From NCBI GenBank assembly GCA_963700495.1, contig CAVOXT010000001.1, forward strand, positions 124,001 through 188,000: a stretch of 64,000 nt of DNA, read 5' to 3'. The number at the start of each line of letters is the position of its first letter. The stretch's first letter is position 1. Both the position numbers and the translations under genes were made by a program. The notes beneath the pieces are model-generated. The model did not search any database. It was given only the letters and a program-made list of their open reading frames with translations, and was not told the DNA's origin. Shown piece by piece: positions 18,306 to 28,089 of the stretch. This stretch comes from JACCTU01 sp963700495 (GTDB lineage Bacteria > Actinomycetota > Thermoleophilia > Gaiellales > Gaiellaceae).

Positions 18306-19620
18306 AGGTGGGTTCCTCCTCTTTGGCCCGCACGAGGGCGTGCAGACGATCGAAGACGGTGTCGACGTGTCGGGTGTACGGCTCGAGCGAGAACGACTCG
18401 TCGAGGTCGATCCGGCCGGCGATCTCGGCGTCCGCACGGACGAGCTCGCGAAAGTCCTGGTCCTCCTCCCAGGCGCGCATCGCGTTCCGCTGCACGAGCC
18501 GGTACGCATCGTCGCGGCTGAGTCCGCTCTCGACGAGCGCGAGCAGGACGCGCTGGCTGAAGAAGAGGAAGTGACTCGCCTCGACGTTCACCTGCATCCG
18601 CTCCGGGAAGACAAGCAGGCCCTCGACGAGCCAGGTGAAGCGCTCCAGCATGTAGTCGAGCGCGAGAAATGCGTCCGGCAAGACGACGCGTTCGGCGGAG
18701 GAGTGGGTGATGTCCCGCTCGTGCCAGAGCGCCACGTTCTCGAGCCCGACGAGCGCGGCCGCGCGCACCACACGCGCGAGCCCGCAGATCCGCTCCGCGA
18801 CGACGGGGTTCCGCTTGTGCGGCATCGCGGACGACCCCTTCTGGTTCCGGCCGAACGGCTCCTGGACCTCGCGGACCTCCGTCCTCGCGAGGTGCCGCAC
18901 CTCGAGCGCAAACTTCTCGAGCGAGGCCGCCGTGAGCGCGAGCGCAGAGAGCAGCTCGGCGTGGCGGTCTCGCTGCAGGATCTGCGTCGAGGACGGCGCG
19001 GGCTCCAGGCCGAGCCGCTCGCACGCCAGCCGCTCGACCTCGGGATCGGTCGCGGAGTAGGTGCCGACCGCACCGGACAGCTTCCCGACGCGCAGTCCCT
19101 CCAGCGCCCGCTCGACGCGCACGCGCTCCCGCTCGAGCTCGAACGCCCATCCCGCGAGCTTCAGCCCGAACGTGGTCGGTTCGGCGTGGACGCCGTGCGT
19201 CCTTCCGATCGTGATCGTCTCGCGGTGCTCCTCCGCTCGGGCGCACACCGCGGCGAACGCGTGGTCGATTCCTTCGAGGATCAGCCGTCCGGCCTCCTGC
19301 GCCTGCAGCGAGAGGGCCGTGTCCAGCACGTCGGACGAGGTGAGCCCGTAGTGGAACCACCGACCGTCCTCGCCGAGGTCCTCGGCGACCGCGTCCACGA
19401 ACGCCGCCACGTCGTGCTGTGTTCGCTCCTCGATCTCCCGCACCCGTTCGGGCGTGGGCGTCGACGCCGTCGCGCGGATCTGCGCCGCGGCCTCGCGCGG
19501 CACGCGGCCGATCTCGGCCCACGCGTCGAGGGCGGCGAGCTCCACCTCGAGCCAGCGTTCGAGCCTGCGCTGCTCCGACCAGACTCCGGCCATCGCCGGA
19601 CGGGAGTAGCGCGAGATCAC
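18298..19620 (-). CDS. purB: Adenylosuccinate lyase
   Basis: The 440-residue protein (GTG start, MISRYSRPAMAGVWSEQ) acts twice in purine synthesis, releasing fumarate from SAICAR and adenylosuccinate. Characteristic segments are the start RYSRPAMAGVWSEQRR, TSSDVLDTALSLQ, GRTHGVHAEPTTFG with a catalytic His, and the signature GSSAMPHKRNPVVAE. The frame is intact. A 56-bp gap separates it from purE. Confidence 0.95.
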   Translation of the reverse strand: MISRYSRPAMAGVWSEQRRLERWLEVELAALDAWAEIGRVPREAAAQIRATASTPTPERVREIEERTQHDVAAFVDAVAEDLGEDGRWFHYGLTSSDVLDTALSLQAQEAGRLILEGIDHAFAAVCARAEEHRETITIGRTHGVHAEPTTFGLKLAGWAFELERERVRVERALEGLRVGKLSGAVGTYSATDPEVERLACERLGLEPAPSSTQILQRDRHAELLSALALTAASLEKFALEVRHLARTEVREVQEPFGRNQKGSSAMPHKRNPVVAERICGLARVVRAAALVGLENVALWHERDITHSSAERVVLPDAFLALDYMLERFTWLVEGLLVFPERMQVNVEASHFLFFSQRVLLALVESGLSRDDAYRLVQRNAMRAWEEDQDFRELVRADAEIAGRIDLDESFSLEPYTRHVDTVFDRLHALVRAKEEEPTYA

Positions 19621-19676
19621 CCGGCCAGACTAGCGCCGACGCAGGCCGGACAATCGGTTCCGCACGGCGCGGACGA

Positions 19677-20090
19677 TCAGGCCGACCCGAGAATCCGTGC
19701 CGCAAGCACGCCCGCGTTCCTCGCGTTGTCGACGCCCACCGTGGCCACCGGGATCCCGGGCGGCATCTGCGAGACCGCGAGGAGGGCGTCGAGTCCGTCG
19801 AGCACGCTCAGGCTCGAGCGCAGCGGCACGCCGATGACCGGCAGGTCGGTGTGCGCCGCGACGACGCCCGGGAGCGCCGCGGACAGCCCGGCGCCGCAGA
19901 TCAGGACCCGCAGCCCGCGCTCACGGGCGGTGCGTGCGTACTCGGCGACCTCGTCCGGGTTCCGGTGTGCGGAGCGAACGTCGAACTCGTAGGCGATCTC
20001 GCGCTTGTCGAGCTCGTCGACCGCGCCCTCCATCCGTTCGCGGTCCGACTCCGAGCCCACGAGGATCCCGACGATCGCCGTGTCAGGCAA
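19677..20090 (-). CDS. purE: N5-carboxyaminoimidazole ribonucleotide mutase (PurE class I)
   Basis: The 137-residue protein starts MPDTAIVGILVGSESDRERM and carries the PurE motif SAHRNPDEV, GAGLSAALPGVVAAHT and PVIGVPLRSS. It converts N5-CAIR to CAIR, so a PurK is expected elsewhere. It is shorter at the C-terminus than typical 160-residue PurE proteins, ending soon after NARNAGVLAARIL. It overlaps purD by 8 bp. Confidence 0.93.
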   Translation of the reverse strand: MPDTAIVGILVGSESDRERMEGAVDELDKREIAYEFDVRSAHRNPDEVAEYARTARERGLRVLICGAGLSAALPGVVAAHTDLPVIGVPLRSSLSVLDGLDALLAVSQMPPGIPVATVGVDNARNAGVLAARILGSA

Positions 20091-21315
20091 CCGGTGCCCC
20101 GTTCGCAGCCTCGAGCGCGACGTCGCGGCGAAAGCGAGCGCCTTCGAACACGATCTGCTCGGCCGCCGAGTAGGCGCGGGTCCGGGCCTCGGAGACAGTC
20201 GACCCCGTCGCTGCGACGTCGAGGATCCTGCCGCCGTTCGTGACGAGTCGACTACCCCGGAGCGCGGTCCCCGCGTGAAACACGACGGCGCCGTCGGCCT
20301 CGGCCTCCGACAGGCCGGTGATCGGTGAGCCCGAGTCCCCCCGTGCCGGATAGTCGCGGGCCGCGATCACCACCGTCACCGCCGCCTGGTCGGAGTCCGG
20401 CAGCGACGTCTCGCCGAGATCCCCGGCAGCCGCGGCGGCGAGCGCGCCGAGCAGGTCGCCCTCGAGCCGCGGCAGGATCGCCTGCGTCTCGGGATCGCCG
20501 AAGCGGCAGTTGAACTCGAGCACCCGCGGTCCGTCGTCGGTCAGCATCAGCCCTGCATACAGCAGCCCGATGAACGGCGCGTCGCGGCGAGCCAGCTCAC
20601 GCAGGACGGGTGTGTGGATCGACTCGACGAGCGCGGGGAGGTCGAGGTCCTGAAGCGGCACGGGCGAGTAGGCACCCATCCCGCCGGTGTTCGGTCCCGT
20701 GTCACCGTCGTACGCGCGCTTGAAGTCACGTGCCGGCGCGAGGCCGAGTGCCCGCGAGCCGTCGCAGACCGCGAACACCGAGAGCTCCTCGCCGTCGAGC
20801 AGCTCCTCGACGACGAAGTCGTCCCCGAGCGTCGAAACCGCTCGCAGCGCAGCGTCGAGCTCCGCCTGCGTGCGGCAGACGAAGACGCCCTTGCCCGCCG
20901 CCAGACCGTCGGCCTTCACGACGCACGGGGGACGCGCCACCGCGAGCGACTCGGCTGTCGGGACTCCCGCCGCCAGGAGGACCTCCTTCGCGAACCGCTT
21001 CGAGCCCTCGATCCGCGCCGCAGCTCCGCTCGGGCCGAACACGGCGACGCCGGCGCGCCGCAACGCGTCCGCGACGCCTGCGACGAGGGGCGCCTCCGGC
21101 CCGACGACCACCAGGTCGACGCTCACGGAGTGGGCCAGTGCCAGCAGACCCTCGACGTCGTCGTCCCGGACCGGATGACACGGCCCGATCTGGGCGATTC
21201 CGGGATTGCCCGGCGCCGCATGCAGCTCGGTCAGCCGGGGGCTCTGGGCGAGCTTCCACGCAAGCGCGTGCTCACGCCCGCCCGACCCCACGACCAGGAC
21301 CTTCACGTGGCCCAT
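20083..21315 (-). CDS. purD: Phosphoribosylamine-glycine ligase (GAR synthetase)
   Basis: The 410-residue ATP-grasp enzyme ligates glycine to phosphoribosylamine. It begins MGHVKVLVVGSGGREHALAWKLAQ. It has GPEAPLVAGVADALR, the ATP-grasp lysine region VVKADGLAAGKGVFV, DGDTGPNTGGMGAYSP and LEFNCRFGDPETQAIL. It is the first gene of the purD-E-B-C-S-Q block; the 53-bp gap to the divergent gene at 21369 must hold its promoter. Confidence 0.95.
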   Translation of the reverse strand: MGHVKVLVVGSGGREHALAWKLAQSPRLTELHAAPGNPGIAQIGPCHPVRDDDVEGLLALAHSVSVDLVVVGPEAPLVAGVADALRRAGVAVFGPSGAAARIEGSKRFAKEVLLAAGVPTAESLAVARPPCVVKADGLAAGKGVFVCRTQAELDAALRAVSTLGDDFVVEELLDGEELSVFAVCDGSRALGLAPARDFKRAYDGDTGPNTGGMGAYSPVPLQDLDLPALVESIHTPVLRELARRDAPFIGLLYAGLMLTDDGPRVLEFNCRFGDPETQAILPRLEGDLLGALAAAAAGDLGETSLPDSDQAAVTVVIAARDYPARGDSGSPITGLSEAEADGAVVFHAGTALRGSRLVTNGGRILDVAATGSTVSEARTRAYSAAEQIVFEGARFRRDVALEAANGAPVA

Positions 21316-21368
21316 GCTATTGCCGTCGGCGGCGGGATTGAAGACGCCGACCCTCTACGCTCTCCGGC

Positions 21369-21695
21369 GTGACGCTGCTCGAGCACCACGTCGAGCTCTT
21401 CAACGAGGGCGTCCGCACCGGTGACTTCACGGCGATGCTCGTGCAGTTCACCGACGACGCCGAGCTCGTCTTCGAGGGCGTTCCGGTCGGCCCGTTCGCC
21501 GGAAAGCCGGCGATCGCAGAGGCCTACGCGGCGAACCCTCCCGACGACGAGATCGACATCGTCTCGGTCGAGGAAGCCGAGCACGAGATCGTCGCCCGCT
21601 ACGCATGGCGCGCCGACGGCGGCCGCCCGGCCGGACGCATGGTGATCACGCCCCGCGGCAACCAGATCGCCCGGCTCCTCGTCACCTTCGAGTAG
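21369..21695 (+). CDS. NTF2/SnoaL-like small protein
   Basis: The 108-residue product has the pattern of a SnoaL/NTF2-like fold: an N-terminal helix (LLEHHVELFNEGVRTGDFTAML), a FTDDAELVFEGVPVGPFAGKPAIAEAY segment and C-terminal strands (MVITPRGNQIARLLVTFE). Members are enzymes or ligand-binding proteins, and no catalytic residue can be assigned here. It lies alone on the plus strand between purD and purA. Confidence 0.75.
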   Translation: MTLLEHHVELFNEGVRTGDFTAMLVQFTDDAELVFEGVPVGPFAGKPAIAEAYAANPPDDEIDIVSVEEAEHEIVARYAWRADGGRPAGRMVITPRGNQIARLLVTFE

Positions 21696-21704
21696 CCGGA
21701 GGGT

Positions 21705-23006
<1,302 letters not shown>

Positions 23007-23046
23007 GGAGGGAGTGTGCCCGATCCGGCGGCGGTCTACCTCTGCG

Positions 23047-23262
23047 CTAGTGGACGAGGCTCGCCGGTAGCGCGCGGAGGACGCGGATGTCGTGCCCGCG
23101 CTCGCACGTGATGTGCCCGTGGTCCTTCTCGAGCGGGAGCTTGCCCTCGACTGTCGCGCCGACGTAGCCGCGGCTCGGCAGCTGTGAGGACGCGCATGCC
23201 TCGCACACCGCCCGGAAGCTCGTCGCCCGAGGCGGGATGCAGATCGTCTGCTCCGCAATCAC
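23047..23262 (-). CDS. Small cysteine-containing protein of unknown function
   Basis: The 71-residue product (MIAEQTICIPPRATSFRAVC..., GTG start) contains CEAC and a later CERGHDIRV, which could form a small zinc-binding or redox site. It lies 20 bp downstream of dnaB and 40 bp upstream of purA on the same strand, so it belongs to their transcription unit. I do not recognise the family. Confidence 0.6.
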   Translation of the reverse strand: MIAEQTICIPPRATSFRAVCEACASSQLPSRGYVGATVEGKLPLEKDHGHITCERGHDIRVLRALPASLVH

Positions 23263-23282
23263 CCCACTTCAGGTCACCTCGC

Positions 23283-24692
23283 TCAGGCGGCCGCCAGGTC
23301 GGAGAACTTCGCGTAGCGCTTGAGGAACGAGAGCTTGATCGAGTCGGTAGGCCCGTTACGGTGCTTCGCGACGTTGATCTCCGCGATGCCCTGCTGGTCG
23401 GACTCGTCGTTGTAGTACTCGTCGCGGTAGATGAACATGACGAGGTCGGCGTCCTGCTCGATCGACCCGGACTCACGGAGGTCGGAGAGGATCGGCCGCT
23501 TGTCGTGCCGCTGCTCGACGGCCCGCGAAAGCTGCGACATCGCGACGATCGGGACGTTGAGGTCGCGTGCGAGCACCTTCAGCGAGCGCGAGATCTGGGA
23601 GACCTCCTGGACGCGGTTCTCCGCCGTCGTCCCGGACGTCATCAGCTGGAGGTAGTCGATCAGCAGGAGCCCCAGGTTCGGCTCGAGCGACTTCAGCCGG
23701 CGCGCCTTCGAGCGAATCTCCATCAGGTTGATCGAGCCCTTGTCGTCGACGTAGATCGGGGCCTTCGCCAGCTTGTCGCAGGAGGCCGTCAGGCGGGGCC
23801 AGTCGTCGACGGCAAGCTTGCCCGTGCGCAGCCGCTGGGACTCGACCTTCGCCTCGCTGCACATCAGCCGCTGGGTCACCTCGGACTTCGACATCTCGAG
23901 CGTGAAGATCCCGACGGGCGTGCCCTCGCGCACCGCGAGGTTCGCCGCCATGCAGAGCCCGAGCGCGGACTTCCCCATCGACGGTCGCGCTGCGACGATG
24001 ACCAGGTTGCCGGGCTGGAATCCGGAGGTGAGCCGGTCGAGCTCGCGAAAGCCCGACGCGGTCCCGGTGACATCAGCGCCCGCCTCGTACAGCTGCGTGA
24101 TCCGCTCGAAGCTCTCCTTCAGCAGCTGGTCGATGTGCGCGAACTCGCTGGTGACGCGATCCTGGGAGAGGTCGAAGAGGATCTGCTCGGCGCGGTCGAC
24201 CAGCTCGTCGATCTCGCCCGGGCGCTCCCAGCCGAGCCGTGCGATCTCCTGGCCGGTCCGGATGAGGCCGCGGAGCGTCGCCATCTCGCGGACGATCCGC
24301 GCATAGTGGCCGGCGTTCGCCGCAGCCGGCACCAGCGCGGCGAGCTCGTGGATGCGGATGCGGCCACCCGCATCCTCGAGCTCGCTCTTCTCCTCGAGCT
24401 CGTCGACGAGGGTGATCGCGTCGACGGGCTCGCCGCGGGCGTACAGCGAGAGCGCCGCACGGTAGACCTTGGCATGGCTCTCGCGGTAGAAGTCGCCCGC
24501 ATCCAGGATCTCGCTGACCGCCCCGATCGCACCGGGGGAGAGCATCATGGCCCCGAGGACGGACTCTTCGGCGTCGAGGTTTTGCGGTGGGACCGGGGCG
24601 GAGGACGAGAACTGGGCGACCTGGGCCACAGAGCCCGAGTCAACCATGCCCGTTGCCGCATTGGTACCTGTAGACAGTGGAGTTTTCGACAT
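23283..24692 (-). CDS. dnaB: Replicative DNA helicase
   Basis: The protein has the DnaB N-terminal domain (PPQNLDAEESVLGAMMLS) and a RecA-like ATPase domain with Walker A VAARPSMGKSALGL near residue 215, Walker B LLLIDYLQLM and SQLSRAVEQR with the arginine finger region. It unwinds DNA at the replication fork. No intein is present. I chose the ATG at 24692 (MSKTPLSTGTNA), giving 469 residues; the frame is open to 24743 but those extra residues are not family-like. Confidence 0.95.
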   Translation of the reverse strand: MSKTPLSTGTNAATGMVDSGSVAQVAQFSSSAPVPPQNLDAEESVLGAMMLSPGAIGAVSEILDAGDFYRESHAKVYRAALSLYARGEPVDAITLVDELEEKSELEDAGGRIRIHELAALVPAAANAGHYARIVREMATLRGLIRTGQEIARLGWERPGEIDELVDRAEQILFDLSQDRVTSEFAHIDQLLKESFERITQLYEAGADVTGTASGFRELDRLTSGFQPGNLVIVAARPSMGKSALGLCMAANLAVREGTPVGIFTLEMSKSEVTQRLMCSEAKVESQRLRTGKLAVDDWPRLTASCDKLAKAPIYVDDKGSINLMEIRSKARRLKSLEPNLGLLLIDYLQLMTSGTTAENRVQEVSQISRSLKVLARDLNVPIVAMSQLSRAVEQRHDKRPILSDLRESGSIEQDADLVMFIYRDEYYNDESDQQGIAEINVAKHRNGPTDSIKLSFLKRYAKFSDLAAA

Positions 24693-24830
24693 GACAAATC
24701 CCGTCTTGTGCAGGGAAAAGTCAGGCCATGCTGCCAGCGGCACCGGACGGATCTGTGGGAAACAAATCCGCTCGGTGCGGAAAGTTCGTGAGCGAATCCA
24801 CAGGCCTCCGTGCAGCCTGTGGACGAGTCG

Positions 24831-25487
24831 TCAGCCTTTCGGCTCGGTTTCGGTCTCGGCGGACTCGGGTTCCGGCTCGGCGGTCGCGGTCGCCTCGGGC
24901 TCGAGGAGCTCCTCCGCGAGCTCCTCGATGAACTCCTCTGCCGCCGGCTCCTCCGCAGCTGCCACGACCTCCGCGGCTGCCTCCTCCACGGCGCGCTCCT
25001 CGGCCTCCATCGCGGCGAGCTCTTCCTCGGGCGGCAGCTCGCCGCCCTCGGGGACGACGAGCGTCCGTACCTCGACCTCGACGCCGTTGAAGAGCTCGAT
25101 CGGCACGGTGTAACGGCCGATCCGCTTGATGTTGTCGATCCCGACCTTGCGCCGGTCGACGCGGATCTTCTTCGTCCGCCAGATCTCGTCGACGATGTCC
25201 GTCGGCGTCACAGAGCCGAAGAGCGACCCCGTCGGGCCCGCCTTGACGTCGAACCGCAGCTCCGCATCGCCGAGCTCGCCCGCCATGTCGCGGGCCTGAT
25301 CGACGGTCTGCGCCTCGTGCCGCGCCCGCTGCTCGTCACGCTTGTGGAGCTCGGCGACCTTCGCGGGGGTCGCCGCCTCGGCGAGGCCGCGCGGGAGCAG
25401 GAAGTTCCGCGCGTACCCGCGGGCAACGTTGACCACGTCGCCGCGTAGGCCGACCTTTTCGACGTCCGAACGGAGGATGACCTCCAT
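24831..25487 (-). CDS. rplI: 50S ribosomal protein L9 with long acidic C-terminal tail
   Basis: Residues 1-150 are a standard L9: MEVILRSDVEKVGLRGDVV, the GYARNFLLPRGLA signature and the C-domain GSVTPTDIVDEI. L9 is usually near 148 residues, but this one has 218. The extra part from about residue 150 is almost entirely Glu, Ala, Pro and Thr (EEELAAMEAEERAVEEAAAE ...). The tail is probably disordered. It starts directly after rpsR without a gap. Confidence 0.93.
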   Translation of the reverse strand: MEVILRSDVEKVGLRGDVVNVARGYARNFLLPRGLAEAATPAKVAELHKRDEQRARHEAQTVDQARDMAGELGDAELRFDVKAGPTGSLFGSVTPTDIVDEIWRTKKIRVDRRKVGIDNIKRIGRYTVPIELFNGVEVEVRTLVVPEGGELPPEEELAAMEAEERAVEEAAAEVVAAAEEPAAEEFIEELAEELLEPEATATAEPEPESAETETEPKG

Positions 25488-25754
25488 CTAGCGGTCGCCG
25501 ACGTAGGGGAGGAGCGCCATCTCGCGTGCACGCTTCACCGCGACCGAGACCTGGTTCTGGTGGCGGCGGCACGCGCCGGTGATCCGGCGCGACCGGATCT
25601 TGCCCTTCTCCGAGATGTACCGGCGGAGCTGGCCGATGTTCTTGTAGTCGACCTCGTCGACCTTGTCCTTGCAGAAGAAGCAGTTGCGCTTCCGCTGCGG
25701 GCCGCCCATGGGCGGGCGCTTGCGCCCTCGTTGTTCCTGCTGCTGCTTCGCCAC
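25488..25754 (-). CDS. rpsR: 30S ribosomal protein S18
   Basis: The 88-residue protein contains the S18 core YKNIGQLRRYISEKGKIRSR followed by the conserved TGACRRHQNQV. The NCFFCKDK pair plus the later Cys and His make it the zinc-binding (C+) form of S18. A basic, Gln-rich N-terminus (MAKQQQEQRGRKRPP) precedes it. It belongs to the rpsF-ssb-rpsR-rplI operon. Confidence 0.95.
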   Translation of the reverse strand: MAKQQQEQRGRKRPPMGGPQRKRNCFFCKDKVDEVDYKNIGQLRRYISEKGKIRSRRITGACRRHQNQVSVAVKRAREMALLPYVGDR

Positions 25755-25764
25755 GTCTACCTCG

Positions 25765-26202
25765 CTAGAACGGGATGTCGTCGTCTGCGCCCGTCGGCGC
25801 GAAATCGGAATCGTCCGACGCGCCGGCCGGCACGAACTGCCGCTCGCCGTCGCCGCCGCCGGCGCCCTCGCGGCCGCCCAGAAACTGAACCGTGTCCGCG
25901 ATGATCTCCACCGCCTGGCGCTTGGAGCCGTCCTGCGCCTCCCACTCGCGCCAGTCGAGGCGTCCGTCGACGCCGACGGGCCGTCCCTTCGAGAGGAACT
26001 TGGCGCAGTTCTCGCCCTGATTCCCCCAGACGGTCACGTCGAAGTAGTTCGGCTTCTCTCCCCACTCGCCGGTCGAGGCGTCCTTCTGGCGGCTGTTCAC
26101 CGCGAGGCGCAGCTTGCAGACCGACGTGCCGCTCGGGGTGTGCCGGAGTTCGGGGTCGCGCGTGAGGTTGCCGACCAGGATGACCCGGTTGATGTTCGCC
26201 AT
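25765..26202 (-). CDS. ssb: Single-stranded DNA-binding protein
   Basis: The 145-residue SSB has an OB fold (MANINRVILVGNLTRDPELR ... VTVWGNQGENCAKFLSKG) and the acidic C-terminal tip DDDIPF that recruits partner proteins. Linker residues are Gly/Asp rich. The position between rpsF and rpsR is the classic one for the replicative SSB. Confidence 0.96.
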   Translation of the reverse strand: MANINRVILVGNLTRDPELRHTPSGTSVCKLRLAVNSRQKDASTGEWGEKPNYFDVTVWGNQGENCAKFLSKGRPVGVDGRLDWREWEAQDGSKRQAVEIIADTVQFLGGREGAGGGDGERQFVPAGASDDSDFAPTGADDDIPF

Positions 26203-26213
26203 GCTCTCGCCTC

Positions 26214-26585
26214 CTAGGACTCTGCCGACTGGGTGACGGGCTCGGGAGCATCCTGCCCGTCGCGCGGCGTCCGCGCTACCGGCCTGCCGGGACCGGGCTG
26301 AACGCGGCGGACGGCCATGTGGCGCATCACGCCGTCGGTGATCCTCAGGATCCGGGAGAGCTCGTCGAGGGTCGCCGGCTCGGCGGTCAGCTCGAACAGG
26401 TGGTAGACGCCCTCGCCCTTGTGCCCGATCTCGTACGCGAGCTTGCGGCGGCCCCAGGGCTCGTGCTTGTCCCAGCTGCCACCGCCCTGCTCGACGAGGT
26501 CGCGGGCGCGCTGGATGATCTCGTTCTGCCGCTCCTCCGGAACGTCGGGATCCAGCATGAGCAGAATCTCGTACTCGGTTCTCAC
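26214..26585 (-). CDS. rpsF: 30S ribosomal protein S6
   Basis: The 123-residue protein (GTG start) begins MRTEYEILLMLDPDVPEE and has GRRKLAYEIGHKGEGVYHLFEL, both typical of S6. The C-terminal 25 residues are a non-conserved extension. A strong AGGAGG lies 9 bp upstream of the GTG. Roughly 100 bp separate it from a possible TACACT -10 box near 26685 on the minus strand, leaving room for the S6/S18 autoregulatory leader, which I cannot confirm by eye. Confidence 0.95.
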   Translation of the reverse strand: MRTEYEILLMLDPDVPEERQNEIIQRARDLVEQGGGSWDKHEPWGRRKLAYEIGHKGEGVYHLFELTAEPATLDELSRILRITDGVMRHMAVRRVQPGPGRPVARTPRDGQDAPEPVTQSAES

Positions 26586-26699
26586 TCCCCGATACCTCCT
26601 CTTCTCTTGGTCTTATGCGGCTCCGCCTGCCGGCGCCGCTCGGGAAGAGGGACGGCGCGTGACGGAGCGAGAAGCGGCGGCCAGTGTAGCATCGGCCGC

Positions 26700-27005
26700 A
26701 TGCGGAGCCGGACCGCCTGGTTGCTCGCGGGATTCGTGATTGCGGCCGCGGTCGCCCACCGATTCCTGCGTCGGCGCGGCGCCGCGTTCCCCCCTGTTGC
26801 GACCCCGGAGCCTGAGGCCGACGGGCGCGCGGAGGAGCTGCGCCGGCGGATCGCCGAGGCGCGGGACGTGGTGGACGAGCGCGAGACCCTCGAGGCGGCG
26901 GAAACTCCGCTCGACGAGGCGGACCCCGACGCGCGGCGTAAGGGCGTTCACGCGCGCGGCCGGGCGACGCTCGATCGCATGCGCGGCGAGTCCGACCCCG
27001 GCTAG
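26700..27005 (+). CDS. Small membrane-anchored protein of unknown function
   Basis: The 101-residue product has one N-terminal membrane segment (TAWLLAGFVIAAAVAHRFL), a basic stop-transfer RRR, and a charged cytoplasmic helical part (AEELRRRIAEARDVVDERETLE ... ARRKGVHARGRATLDRM). It is divergent from rpsF and shares its promoter region. No family recognised; the helical part could mediate protein contacts. Confidence 0.6.
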   Translation: MRSRTAWLLAGFVIAAAVAHRFLRRRGAAFPPVATPEPEADGRAEELRRRIAEARDVVDERETLEAAETPLDEADPDARRKGVHARGRATLDRMRGESDPG

Positions 27006-27025
27006 AGCGCCCGGCGCGCTGGGCG

Positions 27026-27040
27026 GCCCGGTGCCCGGGC
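27026..27040. terminator. Possible hairpin between convergent genes
   Basis: GCCCGG (27026-27031) and CCGGGC (27035-27040) form a perfect GC-rich stem with a 3-nt loop between the convergent genes ending at 27005 and 27045. No T-run follows on either strand, so it would be an atypical terminator. Confidence 0.3.
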
Positions 27041-27044
27041 GGCG

Positions 27045-28025
27045 TTAGCGGCCCTTGTGCTTTTCGTCGTGCCGGTTCCGGTCACGGTCGCCGTCCCCGT
27101 TCCGGTCGTGGTCGCCGTCCCGGCTCTTGTCGGCGTCCTGACCGTTGCACGCGTTGTCGTCGCCGTGGTCGTCGGACTTCGGAGCCTCAGGCGCCGGCGT
27201 GGGCTCGACCGGGGGCGGCGTCGGCACGGGCGCTGTGGGAGTCGGTGTCGGCTTCGTGGGCTTCCTGGCCTCTTCACGCGCACGTTCACGCTCCTCGCGG
27301 GCCTTTTCGCGCTCAGCGCGCGCACGGTCGCGTTTGCTGACGTGGTCAGATGACGCGGGAGGCGGCGCCGCAGTGGTCGGCGTGGACGAGCTCGGAATGG
27401 CGGCGACCACGCCGACCGCCGGGGTCGTTTGAGCGGGCTCCGAGGCCGGTGTCGGGGTGGGCGTCGGCGCCGGAGCCGGCGCCGGAGTCGGAGCGGGTGC
27501 GGGTGAGGGAGTCGGAGTGGGAGCGGGGGTCGTCGGGGGAGCAGGGGTGGGAGTAGGGCGCGGGCGGCCGGGCGGCGCGGTGGTCCGCGGCGCCGGCGTG
27601 CGGCTGCTGATGAGCAGGGCACCCGATCCATCCTGGATCGCGTTGTTGCGCGCGGCGCGTTCCGCGGCTGCACGCAGCGCCGCTGCGCGCAGCGCGGCTG
27701 CGCGGAGTCCAGACGGCTCGGCCTGCGCGTCCGGGAGCTGCGCGATGACGACGCTCGGCGGACCGTCGCTTCGGGGGGCCGTGACGCCGTGTGCGACCAC
27801 GGGGCTCTCGGCGAAGAACGAATGCGGTAGGGCCAACAGCGCGAGGAGCGCCGTCGCCAGAACGGCGCCGGCGAAGCCGAAGCGGAGATACGTGCGATCG
27901 GACACCGAGTCGAATGCGGCTCGGATCACTGCGAGCATCGTCGCAGGACGACCGGCTTGCAGTGTCGTCCTGGCTCCGCCCAACCACCTATCGACCGCGC
28001 GGCGAACCCTGGCGGCGAACATCAT
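27045..28025 (-). CDS. Low-complexity Pro/Thr/Ala-rich single-pass membrane protein
   Basis: The 326-residue product has an N-terminal cytoplasmic part, one membrane segment around residues 50-70 (FGFAGAVLATALLALLALP) and a long low-complexity exterior. The exterior contains alanine/arginine repeats (LRAAALRAAALRAAAERAA), a proline-threonine block with many PTPTPAP units, a charged ERAREEAR helix, and an Asp/Arg/Asn/Gly-rich end (DGDHDRNGDGDRDRNRHDE). Such proteins usually span or decorate the wall; no enzymatic domain is visible. The repeats explain the strongly periodic DNA at 27430-27560. Confidence 0.7.
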   Translation of the reverse strand: MMFAARVRRAVDRWLGGARTTLQAGRPATMLAVIRAAFDSVSDRTYLRFGFAGAVLATALLALLALPHSFFAESPVVAHGVTAPRSDGPPSVVIAQLPDAQAEPSGLRAAALRAAALRAAAERAARNNAIQDGSGALLISSRTPAPRTTAPPGRPRPTPTPAPPTTPAPTPTPSPAPAPTPAPAPAPTPTPTPASEPAQTTPAVGVVAAIPSSSTPTTAAPPPASSDHVSKRDRARAEREKAREERERAREEARKPTKPTPTPTAPVPTPPPVEPTPAPEAPKSDDHGDDNACNGQDADKSRDGDHDRNGDGDRDRNRHDEKHKGR

Positions 28026-28089
28026 CAACCCACCGGCCGCAGACCGGTACTAGGTGTTGCGGCTCTCATGTCAGCTGCCCCTCGATCCG

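Noticed and set aside
27430..27560. Apparent tandem repeats or a minisatellite
   Set aside because: The periodicity is explained by the Pro/Thr/Ala codons of the low-complexity protein at 27045-28025.
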